From Spongilla lacustris (taxonomy: Eukaryota > Porifera > Demospongiae > Spongillida > Spongillidae): 64,000 bases of DNA. Positions 45,046 through 58,600 of this stretch are shown piece by piece. Position numbers and translations under genes: made by a program. The notes under the pieces were generated by a model that did not search any database, was not told the origin of the DNA, and saw only the letters and a program-made list of their open reading frames with translations. Numbering within the stretch: position 1 is the stretch's first letter; each line of letters opens with the position of its first letter. Where the stretch lies: NCBI GenBank assembly GCA_949361645.1, contig OX442418.1, forward strand, positions 186,001 to 250,000, given 5' to 3'.

Positions 45046-47010
45046 AAGAGTGTATTGCTTCATCACTTCAGTCAACTTTATTAAGGCGGGATCCCTACAA
45101 CCACCATCATCAGTGGTACGACTGCCGTCACTCGTTCGCTGATTGAAACTATACACATTCAGTGGACGTTGCCATATCTCGTATCGAAGAATGTCACTAT
45201 TTTTCTAAACAACGCACACACCACACCCCTCCATATTAGTTAACTATTGTTCACGTAGCACATAAGTTATGGGTGCAATTTAAGTGAGTGACTCCAGAGA
45301 TAGTGTGATCTGTGGTGACTATGTGTACATGTGTTGAGGGAGTGCCTCTGTATATGTTGTCCTCAGGATGGTTTGGGAGAGGTTGAGAGTGGGTACAGAC
45401 ACAGACCTTAAACAAGGCACGCAGACTGCCAGCATTCCCTTGTTAAATTTATCGCATTCTCTGGATGCCTTCTGGTTTTAAGTTTACTGTCTCCCCATGT
45501 CCTGATGTGATTTGGAATGGGGTTGCTCTATAGGAGTTGTGACTGGGTGTCATAGGGTTGCATAAGGTCATGTGTTGTCTGTATCCCAACAAATATAAAA
45601 GCTAATGTTAACCAGACAATCAGATCTTCTGCCTGGGAACCCGAGCCTTTTGAGAGAGCTGTGATAGTCATGACCCAAGTAGAAAATCATTCAGAGCTGT
45701 TGCCCCAATATTTATACCCACCTACCACATGGTCTAGGCATTGAAACATGTTGATAGGTGTGCTCTGGATGGAGATGCACGAGTGTGGTGAGGTAGCAAC
45801 CACTACGTGGCCATTTAACACTCATTGGGGCACAGACAGGAGATGCTCTGTTGAGTCACTAGTGTCACATTGGTCCCCAATTTGCTTAAAACACTAACAG
45901 CTATAACTTTGTATTACTACTTCTAACTATGTAACAACCACCTTTTCGGATTCCATAATTCCTTATTTATACTCGTGATATAAAGCCGCCTAAGCCGAGG
46001 TGCATGCTATCCAAACAAATTGTAATTAACTACTTCAATCTGACAGACACTGGAGGTCATGTGGTTGCAGGTGTTTATTAAACATGTGTACATAAATTTT
46101 GGCACGAATCCCCCCCCCCCCCCTCCCCCCCTGTACCATAGGTTGCGTCATCCACTGTTGGGAGAACTAAGGCATGATACACCATTCGTATGTAGAGACT
46201 TGGTGTGTACAGGGAAAAAGTGTGTACAGGAAGCTATGTTCAGTTATTGAGCAGGTTTGTGTATGCATGCACTTCCACACAAATGACTGGCAATGTCTCC
46301 TTTAACTATCAGTTATGGAGAGCTTTTGGCAACACTGTTACTCGAAAATGGAGTTATTGTGTGCATAATTGAGGCGTAGAAATGGTACCTGGAGTGCCAG
46401 TGCTGACTGCCCTTACTACACCCTGACAAGGACCATCTTCTAGACAGACTAATGTTGCCAACAGGCAGATAGACAAGTACAATACAGCATGAAATATACC
46501 TTTCTACATGACTGGACAATCACATACTCGTTTATATTTTGTGTAGTATTTAATGGTTTCAAACGATATAATGTGGTGAAGTTGATACTTAAATATGTAG
46601 AAACAAAATGGAACATGAAATACATACAATTAGATGATACTTAAGTGATTAAATGTGCTCTACTATCACAAGCAGTAATATATAAAGGGTTAAAGTTACC
46701 TACATTCCAGGTAGTGTACAATACACCATCATTAGGTAGTCTCATACTTGCATCGTTATGGTATTAAAAACGGTAACTTTCAATCCTGTAAAAGATTAGC
46801 GTCTGGGATGCATACATCAGTACAGGTCATCGATCCAGCATTGCTACAGGCACCATAACAGGAAATTATTTCTTGTTGTGTGTAGTACATGTACAATAAG
46901 TATCATGTCTGATTCATGTTTCAAACCTGTGTTTTATGTAATTTCTTTCTCACAACTTCACACTCAAAACTAAACCTTGTTTTAACCTGCACTATATCTA
47001 ACTAGATAAT
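45045..47010. other. 3' flank of the ANKRD gene, no other gene seen
   Basis: Downstream of the ANKRD stop codon (47,011). It presumably includes the 3' UTR, but no clear polyadenylation signal was picked out. A C-rich run lies at 46,111-46,131. Short frames only. Confidence 0.4.
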
Positions 47011-49618
47011 TCATAGGGCTATCCCCCTCTGTCCCAACATGGCCTGCAAGATGCAGTCCAAGCACTCAGCCACCTGAGGGTTAGGAGCACAGCACAGAGC
47101 TGGGTAGTTATCTGGGGGCAATAGATGGTGACATCATCAATCATAGATGGTGACATCATCAATCATAGACGGTGACATCATCAATCATAGACGGTGACAT
47201 CATCAATCATAGATGGTGACATCATCAATCATAGATGGTGACATCATCAATCATAGACGGTGACATCATCAATCATACATGGTGACATCATAGGGCAACA
47301 GAACTACGTGTACTTTAACTGACCATCACAATCCTTTGCACTCAGATCTGCACCACGCTTGACTAACTCCTGCACAACTTTTACCAAACCAGTGCGAGCG
47401 GCTATGTGCAGTGGTCTACGATTAAATGGCAACTAGTTACCATGGAAATATGAATATATGTTTGTGCTCACGTCTTTCCATCACTATTACATGTCTGGAT
47501 GTGGTCGTCACCACACTTCTCAAGGATGGAAAGGGCACAGTCCTCTTTGCACTGGTGTAAGAAAAATGATTCATTTGTAACAAGCTTTAAATAGGCAATA
47601 ACGCATACATGTACATGCATCAGACATGTGCAATCATATTCATGATGTACATGTACACAGAGCTTGTAAAACACATTACCTGAAGGCATGCCAAATGTAA
47701 GGCAGTGTTCCTGTTGTGGTCCACACGGCCAAGGTCAAGCTGGTTGTAGGGCACACTGGATACCAGAAGATCTGTGCACCAATAACATTGGAAGCCCTTC
47801 AATGTACAATATCCCAACGTACCAACAACACTCGAGTGTCCGAAGGTGGAGGCCATCATGAGAGGCGTCCTCTCCTGGTTGTCTGCTACATTCACTGTCC
47901 CGCGATGCTTCAGCAATATCTCCAGACACTCCACGTGGTCGTTGAAGGCTGCTGCATGCACAGCAGTCCTAGCCCAGCCCACCCGTTATGCTTCCATGGT
48001 TATGTACAACACGGCCTGCTTACCTTCCAGCACTGTCTGGATTGTTGATGTTCTCCACATCCATGCGCTCCAGCAAGATCTCCGCACATGCTACGTTGTC
48101 ATTGATGCTGTGAAACAATCAAAACCAACTCATCCAGTAAACACAGTGTTGTCAAGACTACAGTTGTTGAACATTGCAAATCACTCCAATACCCTTAGGG
48201 GTAAGAAGGCCCAAAGAATATAGGGACCATATTAAATAACTGCAGATTACAACAACACTTGTTGTTTATGGAATTTTGAACCCTCAACATCAAAGTGATT
48301 AACACTGTATATTATCACAATCATGTGACTACATGTGTGCTGCCTCTCATGTCATGTGACTACATGTGTGCTGCCTCTCATGTCATGTGACTACATGTGT
48401 GCTGCCTCTCATGTCATGTGATTACATGTGTGCTGCCTCTCATGTCATTAGCTTACACTGCACAGTGAAGTGGAGAGAAAAGATTTCCAGCTGCAAAGTC
48501 CCCATCCCGCTGCAAAAAGTAACCATGGCAACTATTTTATCATAGGCCACACTTACATCCAACAAAAGCTCCAAACACTTCTCATGACCTGCACATTCAG
48601 AAAATGAAACACATTTACATTAACAGTGACACCCACACACAATATTAACACTAATGCACCATTCACTTGCCATTGTATGCTGCAAAATGGATGGGGGTGT
48701 ATCCCTGCTTGTCAGGTATGGCCGGGGGGCCTTGGGCATTGAGCAGTACCTCCAGCACGTTGCCATGACCACAAGAGGCAGCATAGTGCACAGGAGTACG
48801 TCCTTGTTGATCCCTGAGGGGGGAGGGGAGGGGCCCACAGGAAAGGGTAACAGTACGCCATACCACACAAAGATGGCCACCTCAGTGCAGGATCAGCGTG
48901 TGCCTGGATCAGGGTTGTTGCACACTCTTCAAAACCGTTAGCAGCCTACAAGGGGGAGGTACCAGGGGATAGTGCAATGTTGCTGCAGGTCAACACACAC
49001 TCACAGCTCGATGCAAGGCAGTGCGATTATGCTTGTCCACACAATCCACCTGGGCACCATGCTCTATCAGGGTGTGCGCCACATCAATATGGCCACTCCC
49101 CACAGCCATCATGAGAGGAGTCCTGCAGAGAAGGGAAACCACCTAAATAGAGGTGTGGCTTGTTCTTATCTAACCACAAGGGCAAAGGTCACACATCACA
49201 AGAGCAAAGGTCACACCACAAGAGCAAAGGTCTAACACCACAAGAGCAAAGGTCACACCACAAGTGCAAAGGTCACACACCACTCACCTTCCTTGACCAT
49301 CAGCACAGTCAATCTGCGAGTTGTTCACCAAATGGCGCAGAATAGTCTGCACACACTCATTGTGGCCATTAGAGGCTAACAAAAAGTAAAAATTGTACAA
49401 GTCCATCCAAAGTAGCCACACCTCTACAGTAGCCACACCCACCTGCAGCATGAAGGGGTGTGCGCTTGGTGACAGCATCATGTACCAGCAGAGAGGCACC
49501 ATTTGTGAGAAGGTACTCTACCACATCCCTGGAGATTACGTAAGTGCAGCACAGTTACAATCACTCATGACTGCTTACTTGTGCCCTCTGAAAGCAGCAA
49601 GATCCAATGGTGTCCGAC
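47011..49618 (-). CDS. ANKRD28/44/52-like: ANKRD-like gene: C-terminal exons 16-29
   Basis: Exons: 49,579-49,618; 49,443-49,528; 49,288-49,375; 49,005-49,122; 48,881-48,945; 48,671-48,813; 48,557-48,588; 48,457-48,509; 48,024-48,107; 47,823-47,968; 47,680-47,771; 47,472-47,551; 47,324-47,415; 47,011-47,111. Two are microexons (40 and 32 bp). The intron after 48,671 uses a GC donor (AATG|GCAAGT); the frame requires it, since the next exon restores [13 protein letters not shown]. The last exon encodes [19 protein letters not shown] and ends GIAL-stop. Confidence 0.88.
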
Positions 49619-52600
49619 CTAATGAGGCAAGACATATCAACTCTGCAACTATTGATCACATCATCATCCCCATCACATGACGTCACATGATCATCTCATC
49701 ACATGGATCTCGCCCATCACATGATCCTCCCATCTGATCAACTCATAAGATAAATGAAGCTGATGATGTCATCCCACCCAGGAGATAATTGGGCAAAAAT
49801 TACGTATTAGAAAGGTGAGAAGTGATGATGTTGTGCACTGATGCATCATTGATCCAGGATCATGTTAGAGACAATGGTGGGAAGTGCTTACATAAACGGT
49901 GGTTAAATCTAAACATTACAAAGCCAATTTTCTACAGCGTGTAATGGTTTTATAATGTCAGGAAACTACACTTGTGTACCTGGGCCAGTGGGTCATACAT
50001 GCCCTGGGCCAGTGGGTCATACATGCCCTGGGCCAGTGGGTCCATCAACCACTGGCCTGACCCTAAGGCCCCACAGGGCAAAATAGCCCAAAGTGCATAG
50101 TGGTGACCATGCATGTGATCATGTGAGCAATGTGATTGAGTGTTAGGAGCCTAGGCACTTCTAGAAGGGTAAGCCTTGGCCCCTTAAGAGGGCACTTCTA
50201 GAAGGGTAAGCTTTCACAAGGAATAGCTTAAGTACTCACCCTGAATACTCAAAAAGAGATGCAATCCAATTTCGAGGCCCAGGCTACTGAGACTGGTACT
50301 AATCCCATTGTCATGTTGTATGGTAGCCTTTCATTCAGACATGATTGGCCCACAGCTGGTACATACAAGTACACTTGTCATACTTTTTTAAAAACAAGAA
50401 GGAATTTAATTTTTAGGTGATGATGGTTTTCACTACAGGTGATAAGTCCCCTTAAGGCAAAGCAAAGAGGACATGACATCACCTTGTAGCACAATGTTAG
50501 GCACTTTGCAAATTTGTTAACCTGCCAGTTAAAAATCCGATGCAAACATGAAAATCGATATATGAAACTTGGAACTTTGACTTGCGCATTTTCCACATAC
50601 ATATATCTGCATACTTCAGTAAATTAGGGCATAAAAAAACAAGACTTTATGGGCACAGTCCTATAAAAGCACAATCATTACCCCATTAAGAGCCCACCCC
50701 CACATGAATCCTTACCATGTTCATCTTTGCAATCAAGATGCTCATGGAAGCGGTACAGAAGCTCTTCCAGTACTCCAAGGTGACCATGGTAAGCCTAATG
50801 GTGAGGGGAGGGGAGGGGAGGGGAGGGGAGGGGAGGGGAGGGGAGGGGAGGGGAGGGGAGGGGAGGGGAGGGGAGGGGAGGGGAGGGGAGGGGAGGGGAG
50901 GGGAGGGGAGGGGAGGGGAGGGGAGGGGAGGGGAGGGGAGGGGAGGGGAGGGGAGGGGAGGGGAGGGGAGGGGAGGGGAGGGGAGGGGAGGGGAGGGGAG
51001 GGGAGGGGAGGGGAGGGAGGAAATGTGGGTGAGAAATATGATAACATCAAATATATACTAAGATGTTACATTTAATCTAGATCTATACAAATAACCGTCC
51101 TAGATCTAGGACCAACTATGATGGCTTTTCCTGATCAATTTTGGCAGAAAAAAAGTGTGGTTTGAAGATTTCATTTTTAAGCACAGCATACTGGATATGT
51201 TTAGTTTGGCTTAATGAGGATTGCAGCAAGTTGTCAACACTTTTAACTATGGATTTCTGTATAAATGTTTGTCCAATTTATGTAAGCCAAGCTTTAAACA
51301 GATTATACATGTGAGGTCTGGTTTGATTACAGACACACTGGCACAGTTCATTGTTAAAATTGAAATACTATTGATCAGTAGCATGCCCATCTGTACATGT
51401 CATCCAGGAGTAATAGTTATACTGAATCAAATTTCTTTCATAACTGAAGTACTGTTGCCTGTAGTGGAGCACACCCATATTTGCCTTTGTAAGTGTCTTC
51501 AATACCGCCAGCCGGTATATTCTATTTAGTGCTCTTCTGTGGCTTTGCACTTGTTCTTAATGTTTCGCCATTTTATATCTCACTTGTAAATATTCCAAAT
51601 GGACTAATAAAACACCTTTCGAAATATCCCCTTCACTGCTGGGTATGATAGAACGTTGTGCTGCTTCCTATTGTATGGTTAATTTGGTAGTTTTACATGT
51701 AGTGTTATCTCACGATTCATATTACAGTTGTAAGAAATCTTTATAGTCCAATCTGTTCTGACTAACTTTGCTAAGCCAAAGGTTAATAGGCATATCTGCA
51801 AGCTCAGGCAAATATACTATAATAGCATCCTAGATCTAGGAGGCTTAGACGTTACACATGCAATAACCATCACAGGATATTCACAACTCACAGCTAGGTG
51901 GAGAGGAGTGGTTTTGCTGTCTCCAGACACAGAGGCAAGGCTGATAGAAGGAGAGTAGTCTAGCAGCTGACATGGGTGTGAGGAGCATGTGGATATGCGA
52001 GTACAGGCAAGAGCTTCCTCCTCCCCATCCCTCCTCTCCCAACACAAAATGTAACAAAGCAGCTTTATTCAAAACATCATCACTAGAGATAAGTGGTCCA
52101 TCTCCTCCTCCCCTCTCCCTCCCCTCCACTAGTCATTACATCATCACTAGAGATAAGTGGTCCATCTCCTCCTCCCCTCTCCCTCCCCTCCACTAGTCAT
52201 TACATCATTACCATTTGGACAGCCATCTTGTGCCCATAGGTACCAGCGTAGTGGAGGGGTGTGTACCCCAGGGAGTCTGCCGTGAACACTGCACTGCCCC
52301 CACCGAGGTTCCTCAAAAGATGAGATATACAGCTGAAGGGAAAAGGCACTAGATAAGGGGGAGGAGCCCACATCACTGGGGGAGGAGTCCACATGAGGGA
52401 ATATATCTAACCTAAGGTAATTAAACATACACTATGTACAGGTACATCACACGCATGCAATAAAATATTTGACACAGCCAACAATGTGGGAACATGTAAG
52501 GTACTCTCTACAATGTTTGGCATCTACATCTACATGTAATACATTTTAAAGTAATGTTAAATGAAATGCCACCAACATAACATGAATGTTCTTGCTCAAA

Positions 52601-55600
52601 GAGACAAAGACTCACTTGGCATCATTGTCAGCAGCTGCAGCATAGTGTAGAGCAGTTCTGTTGAGGTTATCTGTTATAGTGAGTGAGGCGCCATTGGCAA
52701 CCAGCGAGAGCACACTCTGGTACTGGGCAGTGGCCGCAGCATAGTGTATGGGTGTCCTGTGTGAGGTGGAGATATCATATACATGATCAGGTGGACATAC
52801 CATACCCATGATCAGGTGGACATACCATACCCATGATCAGGTGGACATACCATACCCCTGATCAGGCAGGTGGACATACCACAATGTCCACCTGATCAGG
52901 TGGACATACCATACCCCTGATCAGGTGGACATACCACAATGTCCACCTGATCATGGGTGACAAAAAAAACAACCTTTTTAGAAACCCGCTTTACAAAGGT
53001 ACCGAGAGTGAAGGGGATTGCATGATCCTTCCCATGACAGCGACCAGCAAATTCACATAATTTATCACCATAAATATTGATACTAATAAAAGTATCTTTG
53101 CAACAGTAATAATAATCTTTTGTTTTCAAACTTGTTTCCTAAGATTTCGGTAAAGACTGATTTTGGTGCTACACATATTTAGGCTGCCTTCCAATAACCT
53201 GCTTTGGGTTAGTGGTCCATGTATGCTTTGGGTTAGTGGTCCATGTATGCTTTGGGTTAGTGGTCCATGTATGCTTTGGGTTAGTGGTCCATGTATGCTT
53301 TGGGTTAGTGGTCCATGTATGCTTTGGGTTAGTGGTCCATGTATGCTTTGGGTTAGTGGTCCATGTATGCTTTGGGTTAGTGGTCCATGTATGCTTTGGG
53401 CTAGTGGTCCATGTATGCTTTGGGCTAGTGGTCCATGTATGCTTTGGGTTAGTGGTCCATGTATGCTTTGGGTTAGTGGTCCATGTATGCTTTGGGTTAG
53501 TGGTCCATGTATGCTTTGGGTTAGTGGTCCATGTATGCTTTGGGTTAGTGGTCCATGTATGCTTTGGGTTAGTGGTCCATGTATGCTTTGGGTTAGTGGT
53601 CCATGTATGCTTTGGGCTAGTGGTCCATGTATGCTTTGGGTTAGTGGTCCATGTATGCTTTGGGTTAGTGGTCCATGTATGTTCACGTACAAGTGCTTCA
53701 AAACGTGAGGAGTCTTGTGGTGTTGTGTTATACTTCAACACTCAATTTACACCAACAATTTAGGCAAACCACAACTGCATGTACATGGAAGATGGAGACT
53801 ATTCCATACATGTACCGCAAATGTATCTCCATAGCGATACATGAGCGAATAAGAACAAATCAATAGCTACAGGGGCATGGTAGAGGGTGGAGGTATGTGG
53901 ACATGGTAGAGGGTGGAGGTATGTGGACATGCTAAAGGGTGGAGGTATGTGGACATGGTAGAGGGTGGAGGTATGTGGACATGGTAGAGGGTGGAGGTAT
54001 GTGGACATCCTAGAGGGCGGAGGTATGTGGACATCCTAGAGGGTGGAGGTATGTGGACATGGTAGAGGGTGGAGGTATGTGGACATGCTAAAGGGTGGAG
54101 GTATGTGGACATGGTAGAGGGTGGAGGTATGTGGACATGGTAGAGGGTGGAGGTATGTGGACATGTTGGGTTGGATTAGAGAACTTAATATGCACAGCAG
54201 AGAAAATAAGTGGAGTATCAAGATCAATATCCAGAGAGAAGCAATGGGGAGGGAACGAGTGTACAAGGAAAACACTCTTATGGTTAAACATACAATTTTT
54301 ATAATAACCCCACATCAATGATTTTGCTGGACACTGTCTCATGGAAACAAGCTTTGACAGACACAGTAGGGGCCCTTATGGGGATACCCCGGTACAGTAC
54401 CCCTCCGTAGTACCTTGATAGGAGTATCCCCATAAAGAGGGGTATCCCCATATAGAATTCAGAGCTGCAGCATTAGCCCTTTTGAATGTTTAATAAATGA
54501 GGACAAAACAGCAGAAAAAGTGATTTTGGAAGTTCTAGGTCTGGGGCCCGGGCCCATACATCACCTAAGAATGACTTTCCTTCTAGGGGTAGCGATGTAC
54601 TACTTACTGTGTTTTTAAAATGTGTTAAGTTGTGTTAAACACCAGTTTACACTGGAACATCTTCTAATGCGAAGACTTTAAAATATATATTAAAAACCCA
54701 CACACAATAAGTTACACCCCACTTACATACCTTCTTAGCCACACCCACTTACATACCTTCTTAGCCACAACCACTTACACACCTTAGCCACACCCACTTA
54801 CATACCTTCTTAGCCACACCCACTTACACACCTTCTTAGCCACACCCACTTACATACCTTCTTAGCCACACCCACTTACATACCTTCTTAGCCACACCCA
54901 CTTACATACCTTCTTAGCCACACCCACTTACCTTCCTAGCTTGTCCTTGGCATTGATAGCACATCCTTCACCAATCATCAGGTCAACACACTCCACATTC
55001 CTGAAAAAGTAGGCAACAATCCATACCTGAACCTTACAACCATCATCATGCCTCACCCTACCCACCCTCCCCACCCATCCTCCTCCCCACTTACCCTCCA
55101 CAGGCAGCTGCATGGAGAAGTGTGTGCATTTCATCATCCACCTCGTCCTTCAGCTTGTGACCTGGTAACAATATTTAGACATCACACACATGAGCAAAGA
55201 GATAGCTCCTTCCTCTGCCCTATTGTGTCCCCCCTCCTCCCCTATGGTCCCCCCTCCTCCCCTATGGCCCTCCTCCTCCCCTATGGTCCCCCCTCCTCCC
55301 ATATTGTGTTCCCCCTCCTCCCCTATGGTCCCCCCTCCTCCCCTATGGTCCCCCCTTTTCCCCTACGGTCCCCCCTCTTCCCCTATGGTCCCCCCTCCTC
55401 CCCTATGGTCCTCCCTCCTCCCCATACCTTGATGCAGCAAGTTCTCCACACAGTCCAGGTATCCACTCAGACATGCCATGTGGACAGGCAACATCCCACC
55501 TGACCCCTTCCTGCAAAGGGGGGGGGGGGGGGGAGGAAGGTATGATGTAATGTAACATGGGATGGGTCTCCTCTCCCTCCTCTCCTCTCCCTCCTCTCCT

Positions 55601-58600
55601 CCCCTCCTCTCCTCTCCCTCCTCCCCTCCCCCTTTTCCCCTCCCCCTTCTCCCCTCATGGCTAGTTACTTGTTCATATTGGCTCCATTGGACACCAAAGT
55701 CTTCACTACGGAGGCGTGGCCATGCCTGGCAGCTATGTGCAGAGCCGTGTTCCCTTCTTTGTCCTCCACATCTACACGAGCACCTGTGGGGCCAACAATG
55801 ATGTCATATCAATGATGTCATACTGCAAACTGAGGCATACGGTTATAGTAATGCTATTTGTTTGTTTTCCAAAAACCCATGAACCCAACCAATCACATGC
55901 ATGGTACAAAACACTCATTCTGTACCCAGAATGAAGAGCTCTCAAAGTCACAAACAACATGTAGAGCTTTGCTATAGCAACACATAGCTACCATAGCAAC
56001 ACATAGCTACCATAAATATCAGTTGCTAGTGTGGCAACTATAGTATGCTTCATTTCACCAACCATCTTGCATATCAAAAATAAGTAAAGTGAGGCTTGTT
56101 GTTCTGCATCTACCAGTAAGTACTGTCACCATGGATACTGGTCACCTTACCATGGCTAATAAGAGTCTCTGTTCGCAGGTAAAAGCCGTGGATGGCAGTC
56201 ATGTGCAGAGGGGTGTGGCCATCACAATCTTGAATATTAGGGTCTGCCCCTGCCTTAACCAATAACTCCATACAGAGAGCACCATGAGGAGAGAAGGCGG
56301 CATAGTGGAGAGGTGTCTGCCCCTTGTTGTTGAGGGCATTGTAGTCCACCTTGTAATGGAGGAGCGTGTCCACCACCACATCCTGCCCGTTGTTACAGGC
56401 AACATGAAGAGCTGTGCAGTTGTAGCCATTAGGGGCGTCCACCTGCCATATAGGTACACAACATTAGGGACATCCCCCTAGCCATATATGTACACAACAT
56501 TAGGGACATCCCCTGCCATATATGTACACAACATTAGGGACATCCCCCTGCCATATATGTACACAACATTAGGGACATCCCCCTGCCATATATGTACACA
56601 ACATTAGGGGTGCCCATCCACCTGTGGGTCAATCCAACTATTGTGAGGCAGTCACGCTTTCCAATTCTGCTCCAACTTTGGTCTTGATATGAAAGTGACT
56701 TGTACCATTTATTGAGTTACACGCCACTGAATAATTAAATATTGCAACTTTGCACACTCATATCTTGGCTGCAATATATAGTTTTTGGCATCAAATTGAC
56801 AGCCATGATAAGTAGAACTAATCTATGATGATTATTTTGGGGTGTGGGTAGAGGGTTAAATTTTTAGCAACAACAAAGCACTGAAGGGACCATCAATGTC
56901 AGTATTAAAAGACTAATGAGAAGCGCACAAGGTTTTCCCTGTGAGCACCATTTCTGTCTCATCAAAATTCTGTTTTGTTTACATAAACTGTCTTATCAAC
57001 AGCTGCCACTGTTAGCATGACTCAGCAAAACCGAGCCAAGTTGTGATATCTATTAGCCCAGTGCAGGACTACCTACCAGGTGAATCATGTTGCCCCATTG
57101 TCACTATCTTGTTTGAGGATAAGGCAAAGATTGCTAGGCCCTGCGTGTTCAGAAGCTACTTCAGAACAAGTTTATATTCGCAAAGACAGAGATGCTATAC
57201 GTCTGTATGAGGTACTGATGCTTCTTTAAACGGGTCACAGACCACAGTATAAGAAGCAGGTAAAGTGCATACATGTACCTCTCAGTTGAAATATCAACAA
57301 CCCCAGTCAAGCTACAGACCATTTTAACCCCTCAAGGTTTCAGAATTATAATAGGCACACACTAAAAATAGAACTGAAAGTTTCTAATTTTACCCAATGA
57401 AAATGAAATCAATGGTTTGTGCGGTAACAGCAATAAATAAGGGTATGTTTTATAGAACATGTGGTTACATCATTATGTGGAGAGGTGGGAGTGGAGAGGT
57501 GGAGAGGTGGCATGTACACATAACCCTAAGATGACCATATAAGGAGCACTTACATCTGCACCCAGATCAAGAAGCATCTTCACTGCATGGGCTTGTCCAC
57601 CAGATGCAGCACAGTGAAGGGGAGTGTAGTGCTGCAATAGAAGCAAAGCACATGACCACCTCAACCACACCCACCTTAACCACACCCACCTCAAGCATAC
57701 CCACGTCACACACATACACAAACTCACATGCCCAGGAAACACAAACATCCCATAAACAACATAACATAAACACATACCTTTTTGTCTTTGGCATTGACAT
57801 CAGCCCCACTTCCTACCAGGGCATTGATACACTCCCTGTGGCCTGTGGAGGTGAGGGAGGAGGGAAGAGGGAGGAGAAGAGGAGGGAGGAGGGAGGAGAG
57901 GAGGGGGGTGGAGGGAGGGGAATGATGAAAGAAAAGGGAAATGGGACTATACACACATGCAACACACACATACCCATGTAAGCAGCTAGGTGTAAGGCTG
58001 TCTTTTCTCCTCTGTCCAATGCTTTCACATTAGCACCCTTCACCAGTAACAAGGACACCATTTCCTGGTGCCCATTGTATGCAGCATGATGGAGAGCAGT
58101 CTTCCCTGCTCTATCAGCCAGGTCCAAGCTGGCCAGGTGGGGGAGGAGGGCCTCTGAGTGGAGAGAGCAAGATGGTCACTGGAGCAGGAGATATTGTGGA
58201 GGTATTATGTGAGTGGTCCACTGCACTAATGGGGAGGTATTATGTGAGTGGTCCACTGCACTAATGGGGAGGTATTATGTGAGTGGTCCACTGCACTAAT
58301 GGGGAGGTATAATGTGAGTGGTCCACTGCACTAATGGGGAGGTATACTAATGTTAGGCAGCTTGCCATGTGTGGTGATAGACATGCACAACTCTAAGTGA
58401 GAAACCATACAAAGCACATAAGTGGTTGCCTTAATTGGTGGGTTCTAAATAGAGTAATCCCTGTGCTATCACCTGCAGCAGAAAGGTGGTTGTTGTGTGC
58501 CGCCATATGCAGAGGTGTCATCCAGTTCTTGTCTCTGGCCATCACGTCGGCCATTTGCTTAATGAGCTCCTTTACTGCATTGTTATGGCCTCGTGCAGCG

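Noticed and set aside
50704..51075. Gly/Glu/Arg-rich and Ser/Pro-rich ORFs
   Set aside because: Products of the (GGGGA)n array; only the edge 50,716-50,794 is exonic, and in a different minus frame.
53126..53763. Four ORFs of 180-190 codons on both strands, encoding perfect 8-residue repeats
   Set aside because: They are the 24-bp minisatellite read in several frames; 24 is a multiple of three and the unit lacks stops. The region is intronic.
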